NCBI GenBank assembly: GCA_033807775.1
Contig: CM066313.1
Span: 61,860,484-61,924,483, forward strand
Origin: Saussurea involucrata
Taxonomy: Eukaryota > Streptophyta > Magnoliopsida > Asterales > Asteraceae
Length of the DNA: 64,000 nucleotides
Direction of reading: 5' to 3'
The stretch's first letter is position 1; every line of letters starts with the position of its first letter. Positions 1 to 11,400 of the stretch are shown here, piece by piece. The notes beneath the pieces were generated by a model. The model was not told the origin of the DNA. It ran no database searches and saw only the letters and a list, made by a program, of their open reading frames with translations. The position numbers and the translations under genes were made by a program.

Positions 1-1089
1 GTTTTTCAATATAGTGCTCCAACTTGATATATCTCACTTGAGATTACATAGAAATGGCAATTGGAGAGTACAAGGGTTCAGGGAGATACTGTACTTTTCC
101 AAAGGAATAATCTATTTTATTTGACTGATGGGGCCAACAAACAATTAATTAATTTCTTATCGATAATTGTTATATCTTGATTATATGATTTATTAACATA
201 TGAATATGTTAAACCCGGAAAAGTGTATACTCGTGTGACTGAACTTGAGTCGAAAATTTAATCAAGCTTAGAACGAGTTGAGTCGAATGTTATTGAATTT
301 GGCTCACCAAGTTAAACAAGTTTTATTGTGTTCAAGATTGGCTCGAGCTTGAGTAACTCGTTAAATGCTGGAATCGTGAACACGTCTAGTTTGGTTTCGT
401 TGGGGACATTCAATTGCAATGATAACAAATTAACAATACGATCTTTCCATACAACTTCAAACATTGAAGTATTGAACTCCCATTGATATTCAAAGCAAGA
501 GTCATGCAAGGACAAGAATAGACGACTAAATTTGACGAAGCAAGATTGTTTTAAAATTCTTCCAATTCTATATTTTAGGAATTTAAACACTTCTGAAAAT
601 CAAAGTATTTTGGTTACAAAATTTATAGAAAGTTTTTCTAATAACTTAAAATCCTAACCGGATTCAATAATGCATTTAATCAAAATAAATAAAACACCAG
701 AATTGTACGTTTTGTAGGTCTTGTCGGAGATTCACTTACAACACCAAAAAACCAATGCAAGTTTCCTTTATGATAGCCCACACACAAACACGTTTTCCAC
801 CTCCATCGACTCTAGATCTATATGTGTTTTACAATATTTTTTTCTGTAATTTTTTTGAAAGGATAATTCTATAGATTCAATCATATGAAATTGATTTAGC
901 CTAACACCTTAGTTATACTAGTAGAATTATAGATAGACTATAATTCAAATAAGGTTTAGTAATTGTCTGTAATATTTACATATAATTTCTTAAACTTTAA
1001 TATAATTATATATAATTACAGATAACACGTTTTGGCCTATAATTATCATGATTACAGTTTAACACATATTTTTCTTTTATACTTATCAT
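1..1089. other. AT-rich spacer, no gene seen
   Basis: I see no coding region, RNA gene or structured repeat here. The short open frame at 312-590 on the minus strand has no recognisable motif. The stretch around 235-355 contains scattered GAGTCGAA and CTCGAGCTTGAG-like words of the kind found in decayed plant repeats, but no element ends can be defined. Confidence 0.6.
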
Positions 1090-1500
1090 TCAAGAAACAA
1101 ATGTATTCGTTATATGCGACCCTATAGGTTTACAACTCCTCAACATTATCTCGGTATGACACGTGTCGTGGACATATAATAACCTGCATTCTCCCACTTG
1201 CACACGACACACAGTATCACAAATGGTGATAAGCGTCTAGCAACACGTCACAACCCGCAATGCTTTGTAAACGTGCTTTTACCTTCGAACAATTTGATTA
1301 ATCCATTCAATCACATCGTAGAATCATTAATTATCCTTTTGTCTCACGATATTTTATTTTAAACTTAAGGCAAAGATTTATCTCATTCTTTATAGTTCAA
1401 ATATTACGTTTCTCGATCCCAACATATTTGGTTATACAAGTGTCACTAGTTCAATCTTGTTCATGCATGTAAATCAAACTATGTCATCGAGGGACGCAGA
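1090..1500 (-). mobile_element. Possible relic of a Ty1/copia 3' LTR junction
   Basis: Read on the minus strand, 1200-1188 is a purine-rich run (CAAGTGGGAGAATG) resembling the polypurine tract just before a copia 3' LTR. The sequence to its left contains the phrase GCGACCCTATAGG, which I associate with some plant copia LTRs. No coding domain, LTR partner or target duplication remains. This is recognition from memory only. Confidence 0.3.
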
Positions 1501-1567
1501 AATATCTCTCATCTTGAGAGAAGCAAATCCCATATTTCATGTACACTACTAACTACACAATTCATTT

Positions 1568-1690
1568 TATATTAGTTTTTACCAAAAAACCGAAAAGTTA
1601 TCTCAAAGTTAACCAAAAATATAGTTCGACTAAATAAACCAAAAAACTTAAAAAACCCCTTAAAATCAACCAAAAAACTTAAAAGGGCAC
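1568..1690. repeat. ACCAAAAAA-type short direct repeats
   Basis: Four loosely spaced copies of a word close to ACCAAAAAAC occur where the Harbinger transposase homology ends abruptly. The repeat marks the broken edge of that element. Its origin is unknown. Confidence 0.4.
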
Positions 1691-2511
1691 TCGGGTGCTT
1701 TTCCATCATATACATCGTTGAAGATGGGCGACTGATTGAGAACATTGATGTCGTTGTTGGAACCGGCAACACCAAAGTATGCGTGCCAGATCCATAGATC
1801 TTGAGAGGCCACCGCTTCTAACATGATTGTCGGGTGCTCATGATCACCTCTCATGAATTGACCTCGCCATGCTACCGGACAATTTGCCCACGCCTAGTGA
1901 GTACAGTCTACGCTTCCGAGCATGCCGGGAAATCCGTGTTTAGCTTCATGTGCGGCGTACAACTTCTGAATATCAATAAAAGTAGGCTTGCGTAAATATT
2001 TTTGACCATACAGTTCAATAATACCTGTACAGAATTTGTGCAGACAATCTCGTGACGTTTTCTCTCCCATACGGATGTACTCGTCAAGTGAGTCAGCAGC
2101 TACTCCATACGCCAATTGCCGAATAGCGGAAGTACACTTTTGTATCGGAGAAAAACCTTTTTTGAAACTGGCGTCTAACCGAAGTGTAAAATATGAATAT
2201 TGTCCTTGTAAATCTTCAATTATTCGTTCGAATAGCTGCCTCCTCATCCTGAACCGCCTCCTAAACATATCCGGTGTATAAACCGGGTTGTTGCCAAAGT
2301 AGTCCCGCATAAGCCGCTCGTTTGCAGCTACTCGACCTCTTTCTATGTTCGCGGCCCTCTCTTTTCTTGACGATGAGGCGGTGCTACCATAAATTAATTG
2401 TGCAGTCTCTCGAACCAAGCCTACAAAAATTTCCCTTTGTAGATGCAACAACTCGTCGGTGTCTACAGATGATGATGATGCGGTCGGTGAACCGGGTTGT
2501 GGCGAATCCAT
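1680..2511 (-). pseudogene. HARBI1-like transposase (DDE nuclease), broken
   Basis: The reading frame starts at the ATG ending at 2511 and runs 205 codons to a TAG at 1894-1896. It then continues in the same frame to about 1680. The N-terminal part has the usual plant layout: Ser-rich leader, an 'R-DYF-NNPVY' region and an 'FRRRFRMRR' segment. The catalytic segment is GSVDCTH, with the first Asp at about residue 202 (1906-1908). The stop replaces the Trp that normally follows SVDCTH in this family, a one-base TGG-to-TAG change. A second catalytic Asp lies in the NNDINVLNQSPIF motif (1750-1752). The third acidic residue and the C-terminus are missing. Such transposases cut and paste elements with TTA/TAA duplications, usually together with a separate Myb-like protein; no such partner gene is visible here. 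Confidence 0.85.
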
Positions 2512-2818
2512 ATTGTTTAAAATATAGAGAATGGAAGTGAATGAGAGAATGAGAGAGTTGTTTTGTGTGAAAAATAAAATGGGTTAGGATTAATATATAT
2601 AGTGTGATTAAATTGAAAAAAAAATTAAAAAAAAATTAAAAATATAGCCGTTGCCAACGTATATATTGAATTTTATTTAAAAAAAATAAAAAAAAAATAA
2701 TTCCTGCGGGTAGCATCGGGTTGGGGAACCCGGGGCTGGAAGCCCGCTGTGAGCCCGAGCCCCCCTGTAGCGGTACCCGCTTGAACCCGCACAAGCCCGA
2801 GCTCCGCTACGGATGGCC
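1680..2818 (-). mobile_element. PIF/Harbinger transposon, 3' end missing
   Basis: The right end, which is the 5' end in element orientation, reads GGCCATCCGTAGCGG inward from 2818. It is flanked by TAA at 2819-2821, the three-base target duplication expected of PIF/Harbinger elements. A GC-rich subterminal block (about 2705-2818) follows, and then the transposase start at 2511. The other terminal repeat and the end of the transposase are missing: homology stops near 1680 at an A-rich repeat. The element is therefore truncated and cannot move by itself. Confidence 0.75.
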
Positions 2819-2853
2819 TAATATGATTTTATTTCGCTTAAATACAATCACTT

Positions 2854-3190
2854 AGGGGCCGTTTACTAAACGTTTACTGAGTAAGTGCTTACCACTCACT
2901 ATTTGATGAATATGACAAGGATTGAAAATCCTACTCAATAAGATTGATGACAAGGACCGAAAGTCTTACCCGGTAAGGAGAGTAACAACTCTTACCCGAT
3001 AAGTGCTTACTGGTAATATGTTGCATACAATGTCATTCTAATGGTCTAAAATCTTACCTCGTTAAGTGCTTACCGGATAAATTGTTGCATACGATGTCAT
3101 TTTAATGAACTAAAATCTTATCCAGTAAGTATTTACCGAATAAATTGTTGCATGTCGTTTTAATGGACAAAAATCTACCCGATAAGTTTA
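2854..3190. repeat. MITE-like end plus three ~63-bp tandem repeats
   Basis: The block begins with GGGGCCGTTTACTAAAC. About three diverged tandem units follow from roughly 3001 to 3185, each containing 'TAAGTGCTTACC', 'TTGCATAC-ATGTCATT' and 'CTAAAATCTTA'. Similar GTTTACTAAA termini occur near 55080-55105 (reverse) and at 59305, which suggests one dispersed family. No opposite terminal repeat or target duplication was found here. Confidence 0.45.
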
Positions 3191-3357
3191 AATGCTGACT
3201 CTTATCTATAAACATTAGAGCATCCACAATCATGGACCTCTTTAGAGATTTATGTTTTAGCCACATCAATTTTCTCTCTCCGTCACATCAGTTTTCTCTT
3301 TCCTGTACATTTTATAAATCTTTCACTCCCAATCATGGACCGGTCCATAGTTTATAT

Positions 3358-4714
3358 TGTTGGTCCCAAAGGGGTTATACAAGTTTGTAGAAGGGGGGGG
3401 GGGGGGTGAATACAAACACACAATTTTTATCTTTCTAAATTGTTTATTGATATATATCAAACAATTTACAGTTTGTTGCAGAACAAGATTAAGGAATAAA
3501 CCTAATCTAAACAAACTATGAGAACACTAAGAGTTCTTGCACTAGAAATAAGAGAGAAAGGAGATTAAGAAAAAAACTAAGGATAATTTTTCTTTCACAC
3601 AGTAGTTCAGCGAGAGAGGAAATGGCCCAGGACTTCAAAATGAAGTAGGGTTTCCTTTATATACTGCATGCATTTAATGCAAGTCAGTATAGATTTACAC
3701 GTGGCAGCCTCTGGTTGGTTGCATGGTTTGACTTCAGTAGACAACCTAGTGGCCGCATGATGAACAGTGTAGTAGTGGTTGTACAATTCTGGACAAAAGG
3801 GATGTCCGTTCTGACAAAATCGTACGGAGGCGTGCAAGGGGATAAGACAAAAGTTGCTTGTAGAGGAGACTTCATGATCAGCGTTCGCTGAATGATTCTT
3901 TATCAGCGAATGATAAAGTTCAGCGTTCGCTGAAGTCTTCTAGTTGAAACTTCACGTGAGATGGACAAGTCTTGGCTTCGCTGATATCCGCATCAGGTCA
4001 CTAGTAGACTTAGTCGCTGGTTCTTTGGCTTGATCTTCGACTTCATCGTAGAACATAGTCATTGTTCTAAAAAACTCGCCGCACAGTCGCCATGGCGCGC
4101 CATGGCACCAAGGCTTGTGTCTCACGCCACGTTAAGCCCATGGCACGCCATGACTTAATGCGCAATTTCGTAATGTGATATTTGATTTTTATTTACGTTT
4201 TTAATGTCTTATTTGCATGTTTTTAATATATAACATAGTTTAACTTACTTACTACTAGTGACTCATTGAGTAACACTACAAAACATATGTTTATATATAT
4301 ATATATACATATACATTATTATATATGAATTAGAAATTTGACGCCATAAGTCACATCTTGAAAACGCCATGGCTTCGCCGTGGCTCCTAAGGCTTGAGGC
4401 TTGGCCTCGCCGCTGCGCCACGTTTCACGCCATTTAGAACCTTGAACAAAGTTTACGTGAATCTTGTCTTCAGGGATCATAAGTAAACAACACAAATTAT
4501 CAGCGATCATCAGTGAGACTGAACATGCTCAGGGCTCACTGATGTACAGTGTTCGCTGAATTATAAATTTAAAGCGTATGTTTTTCATCAACGATACTAA
4601 ACAGATTTAGTATATTTTCTTTGATGACAAAACATTAATACATATTGTCTACTTACAATTTTCACTAAGTGTTTCTCAGAGTCATTATCAAATCACTGAG
4701 GGTTTGGATCAACA
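3358..4714 (-). mobile_element. Solo LTR of the element C/E Sirevirus family
   Basis: On the minus strand the sequence starts TGTTGATCCAAACC and ends GGGACCAACA, the same ends as the LTR at 37198-38157. It is flanked by exact 5-bp duplications TATAT (3353-3357 and 4715-4719). A single LTR with intact duplications is the product of recombination between the two LTRs of a complete insertion. Without the hAT MITE (4060-4444) and its duplicated 8 bp it is about 964 bp, close to the 960 bp of the C LTR. It has the same C-rich run near its end (G-rich on the plus strand at about 3395) and many TCAGCG/CGCTGA words. A CCAAT-N10-CACG-like site at about 3699-3717 has one mismatch (CCAAC). Confidence 0.9.
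4060..4444. mobile_element. hAT-type MITE, copy 1 (inside the solo LTR)
   Basis: 385 bp starting CATTGTTCTAAA and ending TTTAGAACCTTG, so the ends are imperfect inverted repeats (CAAGGTTCTAAA type). The flanks AACATAGT (4052-4059) and AACAAAGT (4445-4452) form an 8-bp target duplication with one mismatch, typical of hAT elements. GC-rich subterminal arms contain repeated CCATGG and GCCATGGC words, and the middle is AT-rich. There is no coding capacity. The insertion is confirmed by comparison with the uninterrupted LTR near 37450. Confidence 0.8.
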
Positions 4715-4719
4715 TATAT

Positions 4720-5610
4720 AATAAAAATATATAATAATAAAATTTACTATTACAATTACAAAACAATAATTAAAATATATTTATAATAATTAAAAAACAA
4801 TAATTCTATTTAGACAATTATAATACAAACTAGTTTATTTTATAGTTAATATACATTAAGAACACCAAATTAATTTGTATTACTTATGTATTATTTTAAC
4901 GTAAGTGGAAGACTCCATTTAACATTATTGATTCAATGTAATGGATAGAAAAAAATAATAAATAACTCAGATGTCTTCATTATTTAATGTTAAGTAAATC
5001 AAATGCTTCATTATTTAATATTAAATAAATCAAATGGTTTCCTTATCAAATGACCTGGATCGCTCCATCTACATGGAGCGGTTTGCGAAGTCAGCATATT
5101 CTCAATGGGGTTGCCTTTTAAAGAAGTGGTTCTTTAAAGACGAGGTGGCTCCATAAACCTCCCATTGCATATAAAATAATGTACTTAAACTCTGAAAGTT
5201 TTATTCTAACCAACCTTAAGAATGATTTCTGAAGGAATGAAATTTGTCAAAAAATTGGAATTGAGAATGAATTAGAATAGGGGTAGGCTAATGGCACCTC
5301 TAACTCATGCTAATGGCACCTCTAAGGTCTAGCTAATTATTATGTTTTTTTTTTTGTCTTTTTGTTGTTTTTTTTTGTCTTAATTGTTGATTTTAAATGT
5401 TTAATTAGGATAAATTATTAAAACTTTGATTTTTTTCTTTAATTTATTATATATATATATATATTATATTTTATATTATTAATAAAATATTTTTTTAATG
5501 AAAATTTCATTCACCTGTTGCTTCCCGTGTAGCTTTTTTTTTTATTATTATTTTTTACCTTTTACTTTTATTTAAAAATGAATAAATCTCATTAATAAAA
5601 ATATTACTAT
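4720..5610. other. AT-rich spacer, no gene seen
   Basis: Low-complexity A/T DNA with no supported gene. A short direct repeat of GCTAATGGCACCTCTAA occurs twice at about 5288-5325. A related reversed word (GGTGCCATTAGC) lies near 55420, so this may be the remains of a small dispersed repeat. The last nine bases before 5620 belong to the MULE target duplication. Confidence 0.6.
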
Positions 5611-5619
5611 TTTTTAATA

Positions 5620-5795
5620 GGGAAATTAATTAAAATATCCAAAGTTCAAAATTGGTTTGCCAAAATACCCAAAACCCCTTACTCTATTGCCAAAATACCC
5701 AAAATACCCGCGATGGGGTCCGCGATCGCGGATTGGGCCCGCGATGGGGTCCGCGGTAGTCCTGCAGTGGGCCAAAAATTAGGGTTTTGGCCCCT
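5620..5795. repeat. MULE left terminal inverted repeat
   Basis: Matches the reverse complement of 51182-51357 over the same 176 bp, with scattered mismatches. It contains two 'CCAAAATACCC' phrases, a GC-rich block and a perfect 12-bp palindrome CCGCGATCGCGG at 5720-5731. The palindrome begins 100 bp from the terminus, as it does in the right repeat. It is a plausible transposase-binding site (inference). Confidence 0.85.
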
Positions 5796-5810
5796 AATTT
5801 TTATTTTTGA

Positions 5811-6170
5811 CATTGTTCTAAAAAACTCGCCGCACAGCCGCCATGGCGCGCTATGGCACCAAGGCTTGTGTGTCACGCCACGTTAAGCCTATGGCACGCC
5901 ATGACCTAATGCACAATTATCGTAAAGAGATATTTGATTTGTATTTATGTTTTTAACGTCTTATATGCAAGTTTTTAATATATAACATAGTTTAACTTGA
6001 TTATTACTACTGACACATTGAGTAACACTATAAAACATACGTTTTTATTTATGAATTATAAATTTGACGCCATAAGGCACGCCTTGAAAACGACATGGCT
6101 TCGCCGTGGCTCCTAAGGCTTAAGGCTTGGCCTCGCCGCCGCGCTATGCCTCACGCCATTTAGAACCTTG
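5811..6170. mobile_element. hAT-type MITE, copy 2 (inside the MULE)
   Basis: 360 bp, the same family as 4060-4444: it starts CATTGTTCTAAA, ends TTTAGAACCTTG and has the same CCATGGCGCGC-rich arms. The flanks ATTTTTGA (5803-5810) and ATTTTTGG (6171-6178) form an 8-bp duplication with one mismatch. It sits between the left terminal repeat and the 3' end of the MULE transposase gene. It has no coding capacity. Confidence 0.8.
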
Positions 6171-6546
6171 ATTTTTGGTCCCTCTAGTTTTTAGGTTATC
6201 ATTTTATGTATTTTTCAAGTGTTTTTGCATGTTTTTACTGTTTTTTTTCACACGTATTGTCTGAGTTGTTTCAGGTATTTAATATAGAAATTAATTAAAG
6301 AAAATGTTTTCCCCATTTTAAATTTTGGTCCCTTTTTTCAACTTGGGTCTTTTTTGTTTGTTAAATTACAACGTAGATCACTTATGTTTGATAAATTACA
6401 CGGGACGATAAAGTAGATAAAATCATGTTATATATAAAACAAGAGCAGTGAGCATACAAGATTTATCGCCCCAATCAAGGGAAATTAATGTTTAGATCAA
6501 CGGTATCATATGCTATACTTCCATGTGGTTCACGCTCCGACGGGCC

Positions 6547-7299
6547 CTACATGTTAGTTAGTTGGCTGACTGAACATCTACTCCTTGGCACGCTTGAAGG
6601 GGCGGGATCTGGACACTCTCCACGAGTATGTCCTACTGCTTGGCACCGAGTACATTTTCGCTGTATCGAACCTTCACAACGTGATGGACGTCGGTCGTTC
6701 TTTCTCGGTCTCCCGGCTCTGTTCTTAGTGTTTAACGGTGGATAGCATGGCGGAAAGGGGTCGGGTGTAGACACCCATGCTTCAGGGGGTCCAGTTGGAT
6801 TTATTACCTCCACGTATGTTGCCCGGTAAGTTTCGGACGTGAAGAAATTTACAGCCAAGTCACTGCAATCTCTACGACCCATATGTCTTGCCGCAGCGAT
6901 GGCATGGCCGCACGGTAACCCAGATTTTTGCCATTGGAAACATGAACAACCATGGTCGGTCATATCGACAATCGCATCAAGTAGGTTATCCCGAACCTGG
7001 TACTTCCCATACCCAATTTCGCTTACCCTCTATGTCGACGCCTGTCCCGCCCTAAGGAGAATTATCTCCTCCACCTTTGGTGTGAGTCTATTAAGCATCT
7101 CACCTCCTTTTCGGCGTCGAATTTGGTACCACTCCTGTTGAAAGGACCGAAAGTACTCCATAAGTTGTACAATCGGTAATCTACGCGCAAAACGGGAGAG
7201 TGCATTCACCAACTCTGCACTATTAGAGGTCAGAATGTCATAACGTTGTGCAGGAAAATGGGCCGTCGACCACCTCTCCGGTCCAACATCGTCCATAAC
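6547..7299 (-). pseudogene. MULE transposase, C-terminal part (SWIM and CCHC)
   Basis: This is the 3' part of the MULE transposase gene; the 5' part is at 48834-50706, across the element B insertion. It encodes the region after the DDE core, including 'VGPERW-AHFPAQRYDILTSN', which resembles the conserved 'W...HFPG-RY-.-T-N' stretch of plant MuDR proteins. A SWIM zinc finger follows (CSCFQWQKSGLPCGH), then a CCHC knuckle (CTRCQAVGHTRGEC) near the end. One in-frame TAG lies at 7030-7032, and the frame then resumes to the stop at 6547. SWIM fingers in this family contribute to DNA binding. The two halves are adjacent if B and one copy of the ATAAC duplication are removed. Confidence 0.85.
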
Positions 7300-7464
7300 T
7301 GTTGGGTCACCAAAGATTTGAAATTGACTCACCGATGTTTCTCCTAAATCTTACTTAGAATATTTTAGTTTGGTTCTTTAAAATGACTTGTACAAGATAG
7401 CAAATGTTCGGTGAAGTCAAAGATCAACCGAAACCAAGCTTTAAGATATTCTCATTGTGGAAAT
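7300..7464 (+). repeat. Element B 5' LTR, first part
   Basis: The first 165 bp of B's 5' LTR, matching 47908-48072 with two differences. It is broken after GAAAT (7460-7464) by insertion of element A and resumes at 22568. Confidence 0.9.
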
Positions 7465-8252
7465 TGTTAGCTCCAATCTTTGTGATAAATAGAAGTATTG
7501 GAAAAATAGACTAAGTATCGACACCAACAGAAGCTCTGCCGAGTAGCCAAGTAACCAAGAAGACAGAAGTATCCGATAGAAGCTCTGTCGGGTTAGCCAA
7601 GAAAACCGAAGTAAAGAAGCAACAGAAGACTCTTATATGCGGACAAGGCCGCAGAGCTTCTGTCATACTTGACAGAGCCTCTGTGGTAAAAAGAAGATCT
7701 ACGCAAAAGATCTATACAAGGACAATCGTACTTCACACGATTTCTGCCATTCGAAGGTTCTGAAGATCACTCGTACAAAGGCGTGACCTGACAACTCCAC
7801 GTGTCAAACTCTGATAGGTTTCAGCCTAAAGCAGAATACGGAGCATTTAATGAACGTTGTATCTGCAACAGTTCCAGAATAGTGTTTTGTACCTTCCAGC
7901 AACTGTTCCAAGCAGTGTATTAGTACCTACCATCCTTAGTATCTAGATCTTGTCCCTTTAAGAAGTAGTATAAATAGAAGGTTCATGTGAACTCTTCTAT
8001 TAAGCTTTACACACAACACACACACCTTTAGAGCATTTTCTTGTCAAACCTTTCGGTGTTCTTGGTGTTCTTATTATATCAAATACAGTGAATCATTGAG
8101 CTATTTATCTGTCTTGTTTACACTTCTTGTATTTGATATTGTGTGTTATTCTACCTCATTATATCTGTTAGTTCGTTAAAACGCTTCCGCATTATATACT
8201 GTTTGAACTAATTAGATAGAATCATCATTGTTAAGCAAAACAGGAACCAACA
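7465..8252 (+). repeat. Element A 5' LTR
   Basis: 788 bp, TG...CA ends. A TATA box (TATAAATA, 7969-7976) defines the probable promoter. A CCACGTGTCA G-box-like site lies upstream at about 7797. The sequence is rich in ACAGAG/CTCTGT pairs, some arranged as near-palindromes such as GACAGAGCCTCTGT at about 7671. Confidence 0.95.
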
Positions 8253-8254
8253 AT

Positions 8255-8266
8255 TGGTATCAGAGC
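8255..8266 (+). other. Primer binding site of element A (initiator tRNA-Met)
   Basis: TGGTATCAGAGC two bases after the 5' LTR, the standard primer site of plant Ty1/copia elements, complementary to the 3' end of initiator methionine tRNA. Confidence 0.9.
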
Positions 8267-8493
8267 ATGCCTTGATTTTCTATATCAAGTGATCCACTTT
8301 TACAATGATTTTTGATAGAAACATGGACTGATATTAACCTGTTCTTCATTCCTTCTGTTTTTCTGCCACTCTCGACCTGTTCGACTTTGGTATATTTACA
8401 GAACCTGTTACTATAGTTAAAACTCCATTTTAGTACACTGCTCAAAGTTTTCAGAAAGCTTACCCTATTTTCTGGAATTATCACTCTCTCAAA

Positions 8494-11400
8494 ATGACAA
8501 ATTCAAACAACTTCTTCACCGCTGGTTCCTTAACCAAGCCACCCACACTACTCAGAGATGAGTACCCTCAGTGGAAGATACGAATGATTCACTTCTTCGA
8601 GGGTACTGACAAAGAACTCATGCACTTTATCAACAATCCTCCTTTCGTTTCCATGGTCACAGTACCACGTATTCCTGCCACAGGTGACACTCCTGAGGTT
8701 CCTGCGTACGAGAAACCAAAGACCAAGGAAAAGTGGTCCGATCCTGATTGGGCAAGATATGAGGTTGCTCAGAAAACAAAGAGACTTCTGATAATGGCCA
8801 TACCCAATGACCTTTTTCAATCCCTAGATGCGTGTGAGTCTGCATACGATCTATGGAAGGAACTGGAAAAACAACTGGAGGGTGGGGCCAAAACTCAGAA
8901 GAACCGCAGAGCCCAATGCATAAATGAATATTATGCATTCAAAGCTCTGTCGACCGAATCTCTGCAGACGACATATGATCGGTTTAACTCTCTAATAAAT
9001 AAGTGCAAGAAGTTCGGGATTCACAGAACTTCTGAAGAGAACAACGTCATGTTCCTAAAGAGCTTAAATGAAGAATGGCTCCAGTTGTCCATGTCTCTGC
9101 AAACAAATCAGGACTTAGACTCCTGGACTCTGTCAGATCTCTATGGAACATTGGCAGCACAAGTGCCTCAAATCGCACAAGCAAAAGCACAAATCAGTAC
9201 ACCTCTTGCTCTGGTCGGTAAGACCACAGAAGCTAGAGAGAAGCCAAAGGAGAAAGCTACAGAGGTAAAGAAGGAGAAGAAAAAGAAAATCTTGATCGTT
9301 GATAGTGAAGATGAGGAGGTGGTGGAAGAAGAAGAGACATCAATGGCCTCTATTGCTAAATCGTTAGCCATTTTGACAAGGGAATTCAGCAGAGGTTACG
9401 AGAAGAAGTCTGGTAATGAACGTTATGGAAGAGATGATCGAGGAAGAGAAGGGTCAAATGAAAGGAATGATAGAGGTAGCGACCAACAGAGGTCGACTGA
9501 CAGAGGTGGTGACCGACATAGGTCAGACGATAAAGTTGGCAACACTCCACAGAACCAAGTATGTTACAACTGTGGAAATCCAGGCCACTACGCCAATGAA
9601 TGTAGAACTGAAAGAGGTGGTGACCGACAGAGGTCGGACGACAGAGCTGGCAACGGTTCCCAGAACCAAGGATGTTTTAACTGTGGCAAGTCAGGTCATT
9701 ATGCCGCTGACTGCAGGAGCAAATCCAACCGCCCACAGAGGGACTCTGCTTACTACAAAAAGAAAGCGGAGTTTTATGCTCAGAAGTCACTAATGGTATA
9801 TCAGGAGAACTGGTTGTCAGACGAATCATCTGATGAAGGCGACAAAAATGCCTTGTTCTGTGGAATGGCAAAGGTCAGTTCATCCGACTCCGATAGTGAG
9901 GTATCCACTTCTGACTCTAACTCTAGTCAAGCAGAAGCTGATTTGCTCAAACTAAACATTGAATACACAGAACTTAAAAAGACCTGCGAAAGTATTCAAA
10001 AGAAGCTTACCTTCTTTGAGAGAGAAGCTAGACTTCTCACTCAAGAAAAGGCTTAAATCTTTCAAGAAAAAGAAGAAATTGAAACAAATTGGAATAAACA
10101 CCTAAATCCTTTGAAAGAAAAGATTTCTGAACTTAACTCTGCATTAAAAACAAAATCTAAAGAACTAGTGGACGTTGAGACCGACAGAATGAACATTCTA
10201 GCTCTTAAACATTATTTTCAAAAGGAAAGAGAAGTCCTCTGTCAAGATTTACTCAGAAGAGATCTTTTAATTAAGAAATACCAAGATGCACATAAGGTGT
10301 ACGAAAAATTAACACACAAATAGGGAGACGGGGAATTGGCTTCTGTGATATAGATCCATACACCGGAAACAAAAGAAACAAATCTCTGTCATCTCTATTT
10401 CTCACTAGAAGTACAAGAAAACCTGGTTTTCCAAATCTACTCTCTGTTAGCAAAAGGCGAAAAGTCTCTGGGGAACCTCACATAAGGAAACCTCTGAAGA
10501 TGACAAATGTGTGGTTTGAAAACACAGATTTGTCACCTTCAATCTCTGTAAAAAGAGAATCCAAACCTAAGAAATATCTGAAAACTCAAGATCAGATAGG
10601 AATCTTTAAGTTTGGTAAACCCGAGACTCAAACACAGGTTGCCTTTGTCTGCATGATAAACTCTGAAAAGAAATTATTGGCAGAGGCTCCTGAGTTCAAG
10701 CCTAATTTCAGATGAAAAAGAGTTGATAGAAATTGGGAAAAACAACTTTTTCGAAAACTTCTGTACACCTTATGTCGATCAAAATCTCTCTGAAGAAACC
10801 TTATCAGATATTTCTGTTGACTTAGAAGATAGACCATTAGAAAAGGAAGAAAGTGAGTATGGCACATGCTCTGAAAGTCCAGCCTCTGTCGAAAGAGAAC
10901 TAAGTGACTCAACCTCTGTATATGAGGATGATTCATCCTCTGACGAACCTGAGACTGACTCTAAGTCAGAGATAGGACCTTGTGACACAGAGGATTTTAA
11001 ACTACCCTCTGGAGTTCTTAATAGAACTATTCATCCCAAGGAGAAAAACACAAGAGTTCCTATCTGTCCAGACTTTTTGGACATGTGTATACAAGCCAAA
11101 ACCTCTCTTGAGCTTGAGAAAATTAAACAACAAAAGGCTCTGTCCTCTCAAAATCCAACAAGTTCAAAGATTTTAAAATCCTTAAGGCCTATTAAAGAAA
11201 AACTAACATGACAACAAAAGGGAAAATGGGCTAAAAATGACAAATCTTTCTCTTCTGTGACACTGAAACCTGCAGAAGTTCACCATAGAAGGGGTCCACA
11301 CAAGGCTGCTCTCAACAAAGGATTTTCAAACAAAAATCTAGCCTACATAGGTCTTCTTGTAATAGGAAGTCAAATGTTAGGATAGAATGTAATGCCTCTA

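Noticed and set aside
3358..4714. A host gene at 3600-4510 suggested by several short minus-strand frames
   Set aside because: The interval is a solo LTR with a MITE inside. The frames carry no motif.
6488..7141. Plus-strand open frames opposite the MULE transposase
   Set aside because: Shadow frames of the minus-strand transposase, which has clear SWIM and zinc-knuckle motifs.
10723..11211. Separate acidic protein gene in element A
   Set aside because: It is the continuation of the gag C-terminal region after stops and shifts, not an independent gene. It starts without ATG context.
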